Shown here: one piece after another, positions 8,916 to 16,722 of the stretch | How positions within the stretch are numbered: the first letter of the stretch is position 1 | Layout of the letters: each line of letters opens with the position of its first letter | Assembly: GCF_000269965.1 (NCBI RefSeq) | Contig: NC_017219.1 | Location: 2,294,001 to 2,358,000, forward strand | Length of the DNA: 64,000 nt | Direction: 5' to 3' | Source: Bifidobacterium longum subsp. infantis ATCC 15697 = JCM 1222 = DSM 20088 | GTDB lineage: Bacteria; Actinomycetota; Actinomycetes; Actinomycetales; Bifidobacteriaceae | Program-made: the position numbers and the translations under genes | Notes under the pieces: generated by a model | What the model was told of the DNA's origin: nothing | The model's input: only the letters and a program-made list of their open reading frames with translations | Database searches by the model: none

Positions 8916-8981
8916 GCCGACCTGCTGTTGGGTGATGCCGTGACTTACGCGCCGTTCGCGCAGTCTGGCGCCGCGTTCGAC
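8890..8981 (-). pseudogene. Relic of the C-terminal HTH of an IS110-XRE fusion transposase
   Basis: Read on the minus strand this gives VERGARLRERRVSHGITQQQ followed by VGEALCVP, closely matching residues near 350-380 of the IS110-type transposase at 22921-24186 (AERGAKLRELRVSRNITQQQ then IGEALCVP). Only this piece remains, overlapping the end of the IS3 relic on the other strand. It shows that the HTH-bearing IS110 type existed here in more than one copy. Confidence 0.65.
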
Positions 8982-9011
8982 CAACGTTGCACGTCTAGAT
9001 AGACAACGGGA

Positions 9012-9042
9012 AAGACAAAGACCTCGAAACATCTGTTATACT
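9012..9042 (+). promoter_or_regulatory. Extended -10 promoter upstream of the Abi_2 gene
   Basis: TGTTATACT (9034-9042) is an extended -10 (TG-N-TATACT). AAGACA (9012-9017) is a weak -35 at 19 bp. Transcription would start near 9049, about 84 bases before the coding start, leaving room for the structured leader at 9050-9095. Confidence 0.55.
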
Positions 9043-9049
9043 TATGGAT

Positions 9050-9095
9050 ACAAGCCCCGTGCTGACCGCTGGTTCCCATGTCACCGGGGCATTGC
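9050..9095 (+). ncRNA. Structured leader RNA of Abi_2 gene (candidate abiF-type RNA)
   Basis: GCCCCG (9054-9059) pairs with CGGGGC (9085-9090), and inside it TGAC (9063-9066) pairs with GTCA (9080-9083), leaving a 13-base loop. The element lies directly between a good promoter and the ribosome site of an Abi_2/HEPN gene. A conserved 'abiF RNA' family upstream of abiF-like genes is known and has been compared with type III antitoxin RNAs. Membership of this sequence is inferred from position and fold only, and no covariance test was possible. Confidence 0.45.
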
Positions 9096-9132
9096 TTTAC
9101 TCGTTCGCCTACGACGCCAAGGAGTCCCAAGA

Positions 9133-9849
9133 ATGATTGACGTCCTCGCGCACAACCACGCTCCAGATGAAACATGGGTCCTCGAATGGCTCTCATCACC
9201 ACGTCTCCAAACGTATCTTGACGCTTCAGGGAACAATCTGCAGCGCGCCCTCCGGTTGTACGAATGGAATATCAATCTTGGCCAGACCCTGATGAAGGAC
9301 ATCGCGTTCTTCGAAGTCGCACTACGCAATGCCTACAACAGAGAAATCGACTCGCGTTGGGACGGTACCAGGCACTGGCTGTTCGATGACGATTCACCTG
9401 TCAACATCCCTATACCACGACATAACAGAGCCGGACAGTCGTTCGACGCGAACGCATTGAACCGGACGAGCATTCGCAACGCCACACCCTCCCGTACGGA
9501 GACCATACAACCGGACAAGACGATCGCGAACCTTCCACTTGGATTCTGGGCGCATCTGACCTACAAAGCCCACGAAAGAATTCTGTGGATACCATACCTC
9601 CACCACGCGTGGCCCTCCGGGACGAATCGTGCGGACCTGAACGCTAAAATCCGTCTCATCAACGAGTGCAGGAACCGTATTGCGCATCATGAGCCGTTGT
9701 TTCACAATGCCGACGGGACAAGGAACCCGACCGTGGTTGATGGATTGGTTGTGGATTTGTTCCATGAACTCCTGCCACAAGCAGATGTCTTCGAACCCGA
9801 TGCGCCAACCCCCGTCGAACTTTTTCTGCATTCCAGCCCACGCCCCTGA
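9133..9849 (+). CDS. Abi_2 (AbiD/AbiF)-family HEPN protein, abortive infection
   Basis: The 238-residue protein starts at ATG 9133 with AAGGAG at 9119-9124. The N-terminal half has the family pattern LQRALRLYEWNINLGQTLMK then FFEVALRNAYNREID. The C-terminal half has ECRNRIAHHEPLF, the R-x4-6-H signature of HEPN ribonucleases. Length fits AbiD/AbiF proteins (about 220-330 residues). Such proteins stop phage propagation by killing or arresting the infected cell, probably through RNA cleavage. It has its own promoter and structured leader (9012-9095) and is not cotranscribed with neighbours. The active-site motif is complete. Confidence 0.8.
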   Translation: MIDVLAHNHAPDETWVLEWLSSPRLQTYLDASGNNLQRALRLYEWNINLGQTLMKDIAFFEVALRNAYNREIDSRWDGTRHWLFDDDSPVNIPIPRHNRAGQSFDANALNRTSIRNATPSRTETIQPDKTIANLPLGFWAHLTYKAHERILWIPYLHHAWPSGTNRADLNAKIRLINECRNRIAHHEPLFHNADGTRNPTVVDGLVVDLFHELLPQADVFEPDAPTPVELFLHSSPRP

Positions 9850-10079
9850 CTCACTTCGGAACATTCGTCCCGCGGCCGTCCGCTGACGCGATTCTGTCTT
9901 CCCTTACAGCATGGATTGACCGATATCCCGAATCAGTCAATTCAATCAAACCACAGCAGAAAGGGGCTGGTGACGTTTTCTTGGATGAGGTTGGTCACGG
10001 AAGAAATGGGATGAGGCATACAGTCGGTCTGGGAACGTAGAATTCAGAGGGAAGAGAGACCACAGACTAGAGGAGAATT
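9850..10079. other. Non-coding stretch before the broken acyltransferase
   Basis: I see no supported gene here. It ends in a ribosome site (AGAGGAG, 10068-10074) for the reading frame at 10080. Confidence 0.4.
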
Positions 10080-10160
10080 GTGAGCGAGAAGAACCAGGCC
10101 ACGGAGAACAACGGCGGTATGAGCGCCAAACACAGCGCACCGGCACATGGCGGATTCTAG
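10080..10160 (+). pseudogene. N-terminal fragment of an acyltransferase 3 gene, cut by IS30
   Basis: GTG 10080 follows AGAGGAG and encodes a polar N-terminus (SEKNQATENNGGMSAKHSA), which then meets a TAG at the IS30 junction. Beyond the IS the gene continues at 11536 in another relative frame: the bases at 10154-10159 joined to 11540 onward would read ILELAHHFIGHNGY. The leader therefore probably belongs to the same gene, but a frame change or small loss accompanied the insertion. Confidence 0.5.
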
Positions 10161-11535
10161 TGGTGGTTGCAACACCTGAGGTTTGAGCGGCCTTCCATGG
10201 TCACGTTGTCGGTTGTTGAGGTTATCACGCGGCGTCGAGCAGTTCGATGATCTTCTCGCTTGGTTTCATGAACCCGAGGGTTTTGCGTGGCCGGTCGTTG
10301 AGTTCCTCGGCGACCGCGTCGAGGTGGTCCTCCGGGTAGACGGATGGGTCGGTGCCTTTGGGGAAGTACTGGCGCAGGAGCCCGTTGGTGTTCTCGTTGG
10401 TGCCGCGCTGCCACGGGGAGTGCGGGTCGCAGAAGCAGACGGCCATGTCCAGCGAGGCGCCGATCCGTTTGTGCAGGGCGAGTTCCGCTCCCTGGTCCCA
10501 GGTCAGGCTGTTGCGCAGGAGTTTGGGCAGGTGCTGCATCTTGTCGATGATGGCCTGCCGGGCGTGTTCGGCGTCGTGCCCGTCGGGCAGGTGCGGCAGG
10601 ATCGTGAACCTGGTGGTGCGCTCGACGAGCGTGCCGATGGCGCTTTTGTTGCGGCTGCCGGTGATGAGATCGCCCTCCCAGTGGCCCGGGACCGCCCGGT
10701 CCTCGATCTCCGGGGGCCGCTCCGAGATCATGACCATGGGTTCGCGGAAACGGGGTTTGCGGCCTTGGCCGCCTCGGGGTCTGCGGGCGGTTCGCCCCTG
10801 CCTCATGGCGCGTTTCGGCTCCTGCCTGAGTTCGCCCCTGGCCTGCAGGTAGATGGCCTGGCAGATCGTCTCGACGCTCGCGTGCATATCCCCATTATCC
10901 GGGAGGTCCGGCCTCGGCCGGTTGGCTATCTGCTCCGGGCTCCAATGCCTGCGCAACCCGGCGGCGATCTCGTCCCACAGTCGCGTGCCCTCGGACGCCT
11001 TGCGCGGTTTGGGGCGTTTGAGCCGGTCCGCGGCCTTCTGCCGGGCGCGGCAGGGCTCGTAACCGCCGGACTCGGGATTCCCGTCGCGCTCGACCTCGCG
11101 GCCGACCGTGCCGGGGTCGCGGCCCAGCAGGCGGGCGATGGCGCGGACCGAATCGCCCAGACACAGACGGTCCGCGATCTGGATGCGCTCCTCCTGGCTC
11201 AGGTAGCGCGGATGGAGGGTCCTGGGTTTGTCCATGGTGGAACGATACCGGTCCACCAGGGGTTTCTCATTCCTTCCCGTGGCGCGCGTCCTGCCGTTGC
11301 GCCACGCCTTGCCGGTGCGTTTCGAGACGCCGACCGCGTGCGCGGCCTGGGTGAAGTTCATGCCTTCCTCGTCCAGCAGGCGCACGTACTCGGCGCGTCT
11401 CGCCTCGCACATCAGCTTCCTCGTCGGATATTCGACGCCGTTGAACGCCCAACGGTGTTCCCCGCCACGGTCTTCGTCTCGGTGGCTTCTGGCCACCTGA
11501 CCCTCCTTGCGGTAGGTCAGGTGTTGCAACGATCA
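10161..11535 (-). mobile_element. IS30-family insertion sequence inserted in an acyltransferase gene
   Basis: The 1375-bp element is bounded by CTAG on both sides (10157-10160 and 11536-11539), a possible target duplication. Both ends carry the inverted repeat GTTGCAACACCTGA close to the tip. It contains one transposase gene on the minus strand and breaks the acyltransferase reading frame. Confidence 0.8.
10225..11496 (-). CDS. IS30-family transposase
   Basis: The 423-residue protein starts at GTG 11496 because AAGGAGG lies five bases before it; a longer frame to 11529 would run into the terminal repeat. N-terminal helix-turn-helix segments (for example MNFTQAAHAVGVSKRTGKAW and LSQEERIQIADRLC with SVRAIARLLGRDPGTVGREV) are followed by the DDE catalytic domain: first Asp in VPGHWEGDLITG, second in SLTWDQGAELA, Glu in NENTNGLLRQYFPKGTD. 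All three are present and the frame is uninterrupted, so the copy may be active. It cuts and rejoins DNA at the IS ends. Confidence 0.93.
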   Translation of the reverse strand: MARSHRDEDRGGEHRWAFNGVEYPTRKLMCEARRAEYVRLLDEEGMNFTQAAHAVGVSKRTGKAWRNGRTRATGRNEKPLVDRYRSTMDKPRTLHPRYLSQEERIQIADRLCLGDSVRAIARLLGRDPGTVGREVERDGNPESGGYEPCRARQKAADRLKRPKPRKASEGTRLWDEIAAGLRRHWSPEQIANRPRPDLPDNGDMHASVETICQAIYLQARGELRQEPKRAMRQGRTARRPRGGQGRKPRFREPMVMISERPPEIEDRAVPGHWEGDLITGSRNKSAIGTLVERTTRFTILPHLPDGHDAEHARQAIIDKMQHLPKLLRNSLTWDQGAELALHKRIGASLDMAVCFCDPHSPWQRGTNENTNGLLRQYFPKGTDPSVYPEDHLDAVAEELNDRPRKTLGFMKPSEKIIELLDAA

Positions 11536-12597
11536 CTAGAACTCGCCCATCACTTCATCGGCCATAACGGCTATGACGTGCTGAAACTCCCCTTGGGACC
11601 GGAACGGATCTTCTTCCAGCTCGTCATGGCCGGCGGCGGCAAGGTCGGCGCGGTCATCTTCTTTTCCATCTCCGCATGGTTCTTCCTCGACAGGGAGCAG
11701 ACCATCAAATCCAACCTGAAACGCGTGTGGATCATGGAACGCGAGCTCCTGTTCTGGAGTCTGTGCCTTGTAGCGTTCTACCTCGTGTTCGACCGAGCCG
11801 ATCTCAGTATGAAACTCATGGTGAAAAGCGTCATGCCGTTGAGCATGGGCGTATGGTGGTACGCCACCGCCTACGCCATATTCCTGGCGCTCCTCCCCTT
11901 CCTGGCCAAGGGACTGAAGGCGCTCGGACGCGAATACCACCTCGCGCTGGCCACGACCGTGCTGGTCATATGGGGATTGACCAGTTTCATCCCCGGAATG
12001 ATAAAAATTAATGATGGTTTCTTCGGATTCATCTACCTGTTCATTCTGATTTCTGCTTATAAGTGGTATATGGAACCGTTCACCACCAAGCAGGTCTGGC
12101 TGACGACCGGCATCAGGCTCGATTTTTTCCTGTTGTACACCTGCGTCTCCATAACATTGTCGCTGCTTAGGCACGACATGGGAATATACATCACCGGTGA
12201 TTGGCGGTTACCCGTCATCATGGTCGGCTTCGGCATGTTCCTGCTGTTCGGCCGCGTCACCTTCCACAATCGAACCATCAACCGAATCGCGCAATCCGCG
12301 TTCGCCGTGTACCTGATCACCGACTACGCTGCTTCAATGAAACTGCTCTGGGCACGGCTGCTCAATCTGCAGAACCTGTACCAGCAGCCATTGGCAATCC
12401 TGCAGATCCTCGGCATCCTGCCGGCGATCTACGCCGTATGCACTCTGCTTGACTTCATCCGCCAAGCATTGTTCGCAGCCACTATCGACCGGCGTCGCGG
12501 GCACTGGTTCGAGCTGCTGTGGGACAAAGTCTCCATCCGAGTGCACAATCATTCGCGCACGCCGATGACCGATTCATCCGACACTCAAGCCCGCTGA
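11536..12597 (+). pseudogene. Acyltransferase family 3 membrane protein, 3' part (disrupted by IS30)
   Basis: The frame entering from the IS encodes about 350 residues with roughly nine membrane helices, typical of acyltransferase 3 (OafA/WcjG-like) proteins. AHHFIGHNGYDV near its start matches the conserved early His motif, and VGAVIFFSISAWFF the next helix. The family O-acetylates or otherwise acylates surface polysaccharides using acyl-CoA, which fits the locus. Most of the first helix (the usual LRxxAM segment) is missing at the IS30 junction, and there is no ribosome site for the remaining part, so it should be non-functional. A second gene remnant of this family lies at 14790-14870. Confidence 0.8.
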
Positions 12598-12621
12598 AAA
12601 ACGATGAACCATCATTGATTA

Positions 12622-12669
12622 GCTGATAATCCGCGCGACCGAACCTAGACGGTCGCGCGGATTATCAGC
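12622..12669. terminator. Perfect 20-bp hairpin between convergent genes
   Basis: The 20-base arms 12622-12641 and 12650-12669 are fully complementary (GCTGATAATCCGCGCGACCG on the left), with an 8-base loop. It lies between the acyltransferase remnant (+) and the TAC operon (-). There is no clear T-run on either strand, so it may be a bidirectional terminator of weak type or another structural element. Confidence 0.5.
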
Positions 12670-12740
12670 ATGTAAGCCAGTGGAAACGTCAAAGGACGAA
12701 CGTGCCAGAACACCCAATAGAACTAACGCTCAAGTCAGTT

Positions 12741-13130
12741 CTATTGGGATTGCGCAGGCAACGCAGCAATCGACAACGGCACTATTGACATCGCAGGTAT
12801 ATCATGCGACTGCAATTGTTCAACGAGCTTTTCCCTCATGTAAGGCCATGCAACGGAAAGAGCCGCCGGGGTATTTTCATCATCAATGGGCGAATCGAAT
12901 TGAATCGCATAGCGCAGATCGGATACGAAAAGGGGAGACACATTCTTTTCGGAATCGCCTTTTTTGAGAGTGATCTCCGAATGCAACGTTAATTCGTACG
13001 GCCAAGGCTTGTCATCGCTTGGATTCAAACCAAAATTAAAATTGATGTTGCTTTCCGCGCCTTCCTGCAAGTCTTGGGCAAGATCGCGCTCGCTTGACTG
13101 GCCGAGCAGCATAATTCTGTTGACGTTCAT
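12741..13130 (-). CDS. SecB-like chaperone of a toxin-antitoxin-chaperone module
   Basis: The protein has 129 residues, in the SecB size range. The C-terminal part VAWPYMREKLVEQL, then MSIVPLSIAAL, matches the SecB signature (PYxRE helix, then a PP-N-AL-type strand). The middle has the beta-strand pattern SPLFVSDLRYAIQF seen before it in SecB proteins. ATG 13130 has AAGGAG upstream and overlaps the preceding gene by four bases (ATGA), so it is translationally coupled to the XRE gene. In M. tuberculosis, SecB-like Rv1957 protects its HigA antitoxin from degradation; gene order and size here are the same. A Gram-positive bacterium has no general SecB, which strengthens a dedicated role. Family call is by motif. 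Confidence 0.65.
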   Translation of the reverse strand: MNVNRIMLLGQSSERDLAQDLQEGAESNINFNFGLNPSDDKPWPYELTLHSEITLKKGDSEKNVSPLFVSDLRYAIQFDSPIDDENTPAALSVAWPYMREKLVEQLQSHDIPAMSIVPLSIAALPAQSQ

Positions 13131-13621
13131 CCAACCAGCTCCTTTTTCGATTCCATGTCTTCATTTGCACGCCAAGGAGTAGCCTTGCCCGAAGCACCCA
13201 TTACGGTAACCTTGTGCGGACCATCATGATCTGGTTTTTGCCGGGATACTTTTATTTCTATGTTGATGGCGCCCACCGTTATATCGCCATTGGACCATTC
13301 ACTTGTTACCTGCATTTGCTGAGCGGCCTTCCACGTATCGTATTTCCGGCCGCCCTCCGGCTTTAGCTCCGCAGGTTCGACGCTATATGTAATGCGCGCT
13401 CCGACTTCCAGCGCATAGTCGGTGAGCAATGTCACAAGCTTTTTTCTTCCGTTCTCAATCTGAGATACGTAAGACTGGGACACGCCCAGCTCATCAGCCA
13501 ATTGCTTCTGAGTCATGCCCCGTTGCGCACGCAGGGAAACAAGCTCCTCAAGAAGCTGGTCCTCGGCGTGATACAAATCGTAGGCAAGTTCCCGATAATC
13601 GTAAGGAAGCCGACCATCCAT
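13127..13621 (-). CDS. XRE-family antitoxin (HigA-like) with C-terminal extension
   Basis: The protein has 164 residues. An XRE helix-turn-helix occupies residues about 25-75 (LRAQRGMTQKQLADELGV, then SQSYVSQIENGRKK). The C-terminal 85 residues form a beta-rich extension, as expected of chaperone-addicted HigA antitoxins, where the tail is the SecB-like chaperone's binding site. ATG 13621 follows AGGAGGG by four bases. The 39-bp inverted repeat at 13630-13668 overlaps that ribosome site, so self-repression, or control of translation by a hairpin, is likely. It sits between the putative toxin (63 bp upstream) and the SecB-like gene (4-bp overlap). Confidence 0.75.
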   Translation of the reverse strand: MDGRLPYDYRELAYDLYHAEDQLLEELVSLRAQRGMTQKQLADELGVSQSYVSQIENGRKKLVTLLTDYALEVGARITYSVEPAELKPEGGRKYDTWKAAQQMQVTSEWSNGDITVGAINIEIKVSRQKPDHDGPHKVTVMGASGKATPWRANEDMESKKELVG

Positions 13622-13629
13622 GGTTCCCT

Positions 13630-13668
13630 CCTGTGGTGGATATTACTTATAGTAATATCCACCACAGG
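13630..13668. promoter_or_regulatory. 39-bp inverted repeat, operator of the TAC operon
   Basis: The 18-bp arms 13630-13647 (CCTGTGGTGGATATTACT) and 13651-13668 are perfectly complementary around TAT. It lies in the gap between the putative toxin and the antitoxin and overlaps the antitoxin ribosome site. It is a likely target of the XRE protein, and in RNA it would form a hairpin masking the ribosome site. Confidence 0.65.
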
Positions 13669-13684
13669 CTCGACATTATTACCA

Positions 13685-14119
13685 TCAGCTTAGCCTCCAG
13701 TCATTTTTTGAACACTCGTCGTATAGAATTTCAGCTATCTCAATCTGACGATTTTGCTTTTCCGTAATTTCAGTATCGGTTCCTGTTATGTCCTTCACAT
13801 GCATGACAAGACCAAAAACGGAGTTCCTCACTTCAACAGGCTCCGCCTCGTAATGGCGTATCTGCGTCTTGCCTTTATGCTGAGCCGCGGCTTCAAAATG
13901 CCAACGCAATTCAAAGATGACTCGCGAGCTTGCATGTTTGACCTCTATAACCTCGCTGCCAGGCGTTAGCTTCCCCTCCTGCAATCGATTAAGCTTTTCC
14001 TCAAGAAAGGCTTCGAGCTTAATCCTGTATTTGTCGAAACGACGGAAATCGATATTCCCATTCGCAAGTTCTTGATTCGCCGCTTTGTCTGCAAACCAAG
14101 ACGCCACCGTTTTGGACAT
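13685..14119 (-). CDS. Putative HigB/RelE-type toxin of the TAC module
   Basis: The 144-residue protein starts at ATG 14119 with AAGG seven bases upstream. An in-frame ATG at 14221 would add 34 residues but has a worse-spaced site. The middle SRVIFELRWHFE followed by KTQIRHYEAEP, and the tail VFGLVMHVKDITGTDTEI then NRQIEIAEIL, follow the RelE/HigB pattern (yELR..., then a strand with 'LxHxFxKxT' and a final helix). Overall identity to known HigB proteins is too low for me to be firm. First position in an operon before an XRE antitoxin and a SecB-like chaperone is the strongest argument. If correct, it is a ribosome-dependent mRNA interferase; otherwise it is an unknown partner of the antitoxin. 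Confidence 0.5.
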   Translation of the reverse strand: MSKTVASWFADKAANQELANGNIDFRRFDKYRIKLEAFLEEKLNRLQEGKLTPGSEVIEVKHASSRVIFELRWHFEAAAQHKGKTQIRHYEAEPVEVRNSVFGLVMHVKDITGTDTEITEKQNRQIEIAEILYDECSKNDWRLS

Positions 14120-14221
14120 GGTTTCGCCTTGTTCCGAAGTTTGGCCCAAAGACTCGCCGGCCCATAGGTATACCACTGATTTGCCGCTTACGCAACGACT
14201 TCTTGCAGAACGAGAAGCCAT

Positions 14222-15381
14222 ATGATATCCACCCTTTCCGAGGAATACGCTATGGCAAAGCTAGCACACTCCTCAAACGTTTGTTCGATTCTGAGAAGGC
14301 AAATCCTATATTTCCCACGACAGATAACACTGACATCGACTTCCCCCAAGACCATTACCCAGTCCCCGAAGGATATGACGAAAAGGAACAACAGCAACTT
14401 GTTTCATCAATGGAAGGTTGAGCACCAAACCAGCGAATGCGATTCAATGTTGCTTAGGTGGTGGTTGCATCGGATTCTCAGAAACCTGACAGATGAATGC
14501 CCTAATTTGTGATATGACTGCGCTTCGTGAAACAACGCAAGACCACTTCGGATTCACAGGAATAGTCGAAAGCACGCTAGGCTCATCGATGAAGATGATG
14601 AGCCCACGGTTTTTAGTCGTGAATAAAAGTATATAAGGCGGGAATATACCCCGCCCTGGGAGAGACCGAAAATCAGCCCCAGACTCACCCCTATATACGA
14701 CAGAAATGTCTCACTATAAAGTGCATATGAACAGCCATTGATTATTCCATAGTTTCAACATACGAGCAAGGCACATCGGCGATTCCCTACTGCCGGAAAT
14801 TCCTTTCTCCCAGCTCGACTTCGTCCGCCAGACACTGCTCGCCATCACCATCAACCAACGACGCGGATAGCCGCGCATGGCGTAGGCAAGAATACGCGAG
14901 TGCTCTATCCCGAGCTTTTTCACCACTGACAAGACCTGTTATGGAATGCGCTTCCTTGGTACGAATAATTTCAATTAGAGTACAGTTTCCACACTCTTTC
15001 ACAAGAGAAAAACGCACAACAAGAGATTGATCGGGCATGTTTTCATGCCACCTTTGAATTAAGGTTCAATAAGCATATATGCATTCCGGAGAAGGAGATA
15101 TGCGTTGGGAGAGGTATTCCAGGAGATCGTCAGCGGCATCGGCTGGCTATGGGCCCACAGAACAGTCATTCCCGATGATTTATACATCTGGACACTGCTG
15201 ATCCTGGCGACAGGAGGATCCCGCCTCCCATCATTGCATGCAGATAACCAATCACGACCGAAAAGACAAAAGTATATGCTTTATCATAAAATTATACTAA
15301 GCAATAAATGGTATTAGTCAACTTCATAGAATATCGAAAAGTGTAAGTTTAGCTTTATGGAATACAATCGAAAGGATTTAC
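14222..15381. other. Decayed region with gene remnants
   Basis: This 1.16-kb stretch has only short, uncoordinated frames. It contains the acyltransferase remnant at 14790-14870 and a weak hairpin (GGCTCATC 14580-14587 with GATGAGCC 14597-14604, followed by a T-run near 14610). A frame at 15105-15317 starts with a hydrophobic GIGWLWAH segment but has no family I recognise. Composition becomes AT-rich towards AbiH. Confidence 0.5.
14790..14870 (+). pseudogene. C-terminal remnant of a second acyltransferase 3 gene
   Basis: Codons from 14790 to the TAG at 14868-14870 read LPEIPFSQLDFVRQTLLAIT, then INQRRG. This parallels LLDFIRQALFAATIDRRRGH at the C-terminus of the acyltransferase remnant ending at 12597. 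Only about 26 residues remain, so it is the tail of a related gene lost by deletion. Confidence 0.65.
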
Positions 15382-16542
15382 ATGAGAACGCTGTACCTTC
15401 TTGGTAATGGCTTCGACTTAGCATGCGGGTTGAAATCTCGCTATGCAGATTATTTTGAGTCACGTTTCAAATGGTACAAAGGATATAACTCCTCTGATTC
15501 AAAAGCGATTACAGCACTTTATGAAGAAATTCAAGATGGAGGCATCAAGAATATTCCCTCTGCTTGGTTCATTGTCTTTGCCTATGAACATGACCAACCT
15601 GGTTATAGGAATGATTATGTTCTTTGGCAAGATATAGAAAAAAAATATCGATACGTTTTTACAGGATTATCCACAAGAAAACGAGATATCTATCAGCGAA
15701 TATTTTAAATATTTTTCCAATAGACCAGAAAATACATCTCCTCAAAAGAAGAGCATGTATGAGCTTTTAACACTTTACTTCCAAAAGAAGGATATCGCTT
15801 TCCGTACAGAAGAAAATTTATTTGACATATTTGATCAAGAGCTAAGCAATCTTGAAAACGATTTTGCAAAATATTTAAGTACAATAGACCAAAATCCCAA
15901 CTATCAAACCAACGCAAAGCTACTATTCGAAAAAATTCAGAAAGCCGAGACCTCAAAACGGATTGAATATGTTACCTTTGGAACCATCGGAGGACATATG
16001 TCCAGTATGCCCAAAGAGCCCCACGAAGAATTTGTAATGTCTTTTAACTACACTCGGCCATTGGAAGGCATACCTAACTACGTTAATCTTCATGGTGAAG
16101 AGAATCAAGGCACTGCCATGTTTGGCATCGCAGACGACAACGGTTACCCTACTAAAACTAAGATGAAGATTACATCAGGTTACCGCTCTTCTTTCTTCAA
16201 AGACACAAGACGACAACAAAAAGAATGCTTAGATAAGCAATCTGCAAGAACCATTAATGAATTAAGTAAAAAACAAATTGACGAAATCAGATGTTTCGGA
16301 TGTTCATTCAGCGATGCTGATTTTGATTATTTCAGAAGATATTTTGATCTTGCAAAATTTGACAAATCCGATTCTACGTTGGGTATATATTACACGAACG
16401 GCATATCCAGAAAATCTGCAATAAAAACTTACGCAAACTGCTTAATAAATACGATTCAGCTCACGAATCTGATAATAATAATACGTATCAAACCTTGGAA
16501 AATAGTGGCAGAATTTCTTTTGAAGAAATCCAACTTCCATAA
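15382..16542 (+). pseudogene. AbiH-family abortive-infection gene with two frame changes
   Basis: ATG 15382 follows AAAGG and starts TLYLLGNGFDLACGLKSRY, the N-terminal nucleotide-binding-like signature of AbiH proteins (L-x-GNGFDLxHGLxTxY). The first frame stops at 15706-15708, but a shift by one base at the A8 tract 15638-15645 opens the next frame (NIDTFLQDYPQENEISISEY...), which carries FNYTRPLEG, NLHGEEN and FGCSFSDADFDYF, all AbiH landmarks. A second shift near the A5 tract at 16424 gives a polar natural-looking end (LRKLLNKYDSAHESDNNNTY) stopping at 16542; the unshifted frame runs to 16618 through an unlikely hydrophobic stretch. As sequenced it is broken; phase variation at A8 is possible. 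It is very AT-rich compared with neighbours, which suggests transfer. Confidence 0.8.
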
Positions 16543-16617
16543 AGATAAACAATACAAAATAACAAGTATTTCGCGAATCTTATTACGCTTGGGGATTCTT
16601 CAGCCACTAGATATATA

Positions 16618-16672
16618 AGGTTGCGCATTTGGGAATCATGCATGTGACGTAAAAATCCTAGGTGCGCAACCT
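16618..16672. repeat. 10-bp inverted repeat between convergent genes
   Basis: AGGTTGCGCA (16618-16627) and TGCGCAACCT (16663-16672) face each other across 35 bases, after AbiH and before the end of the next gene. It may be a transcription end; there is no T-run. Confidence 0.4.
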
Positions 16673-16722
16673 CTCAGTCACTACTCCACTGATTCCAGAT
16701 CACCTTTTAAAATATCTGTGGG

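Noticed and set aside
10183..12597. Single 804-residue plus-strand frame across the IS30 and acyltransferase
   Set aside because: Its first 450 residues are antisense to the IS30 transposase; only the part after 11536 is protein-like.
14203..14421. 72-residue plus-strand frame with PFRGIRYGKASTLL
   Set aside because: It starts at TTG without a ribosome site, overlaps the possible upstream extension of the TAC toxin frame, and no family is recognised.
15105..15317. 70-residue frame with a hydrophobic segment
   Set aside because: It has no ATG or convincing ribosome site, and the end turns into low-complexity AT-rich sequence.
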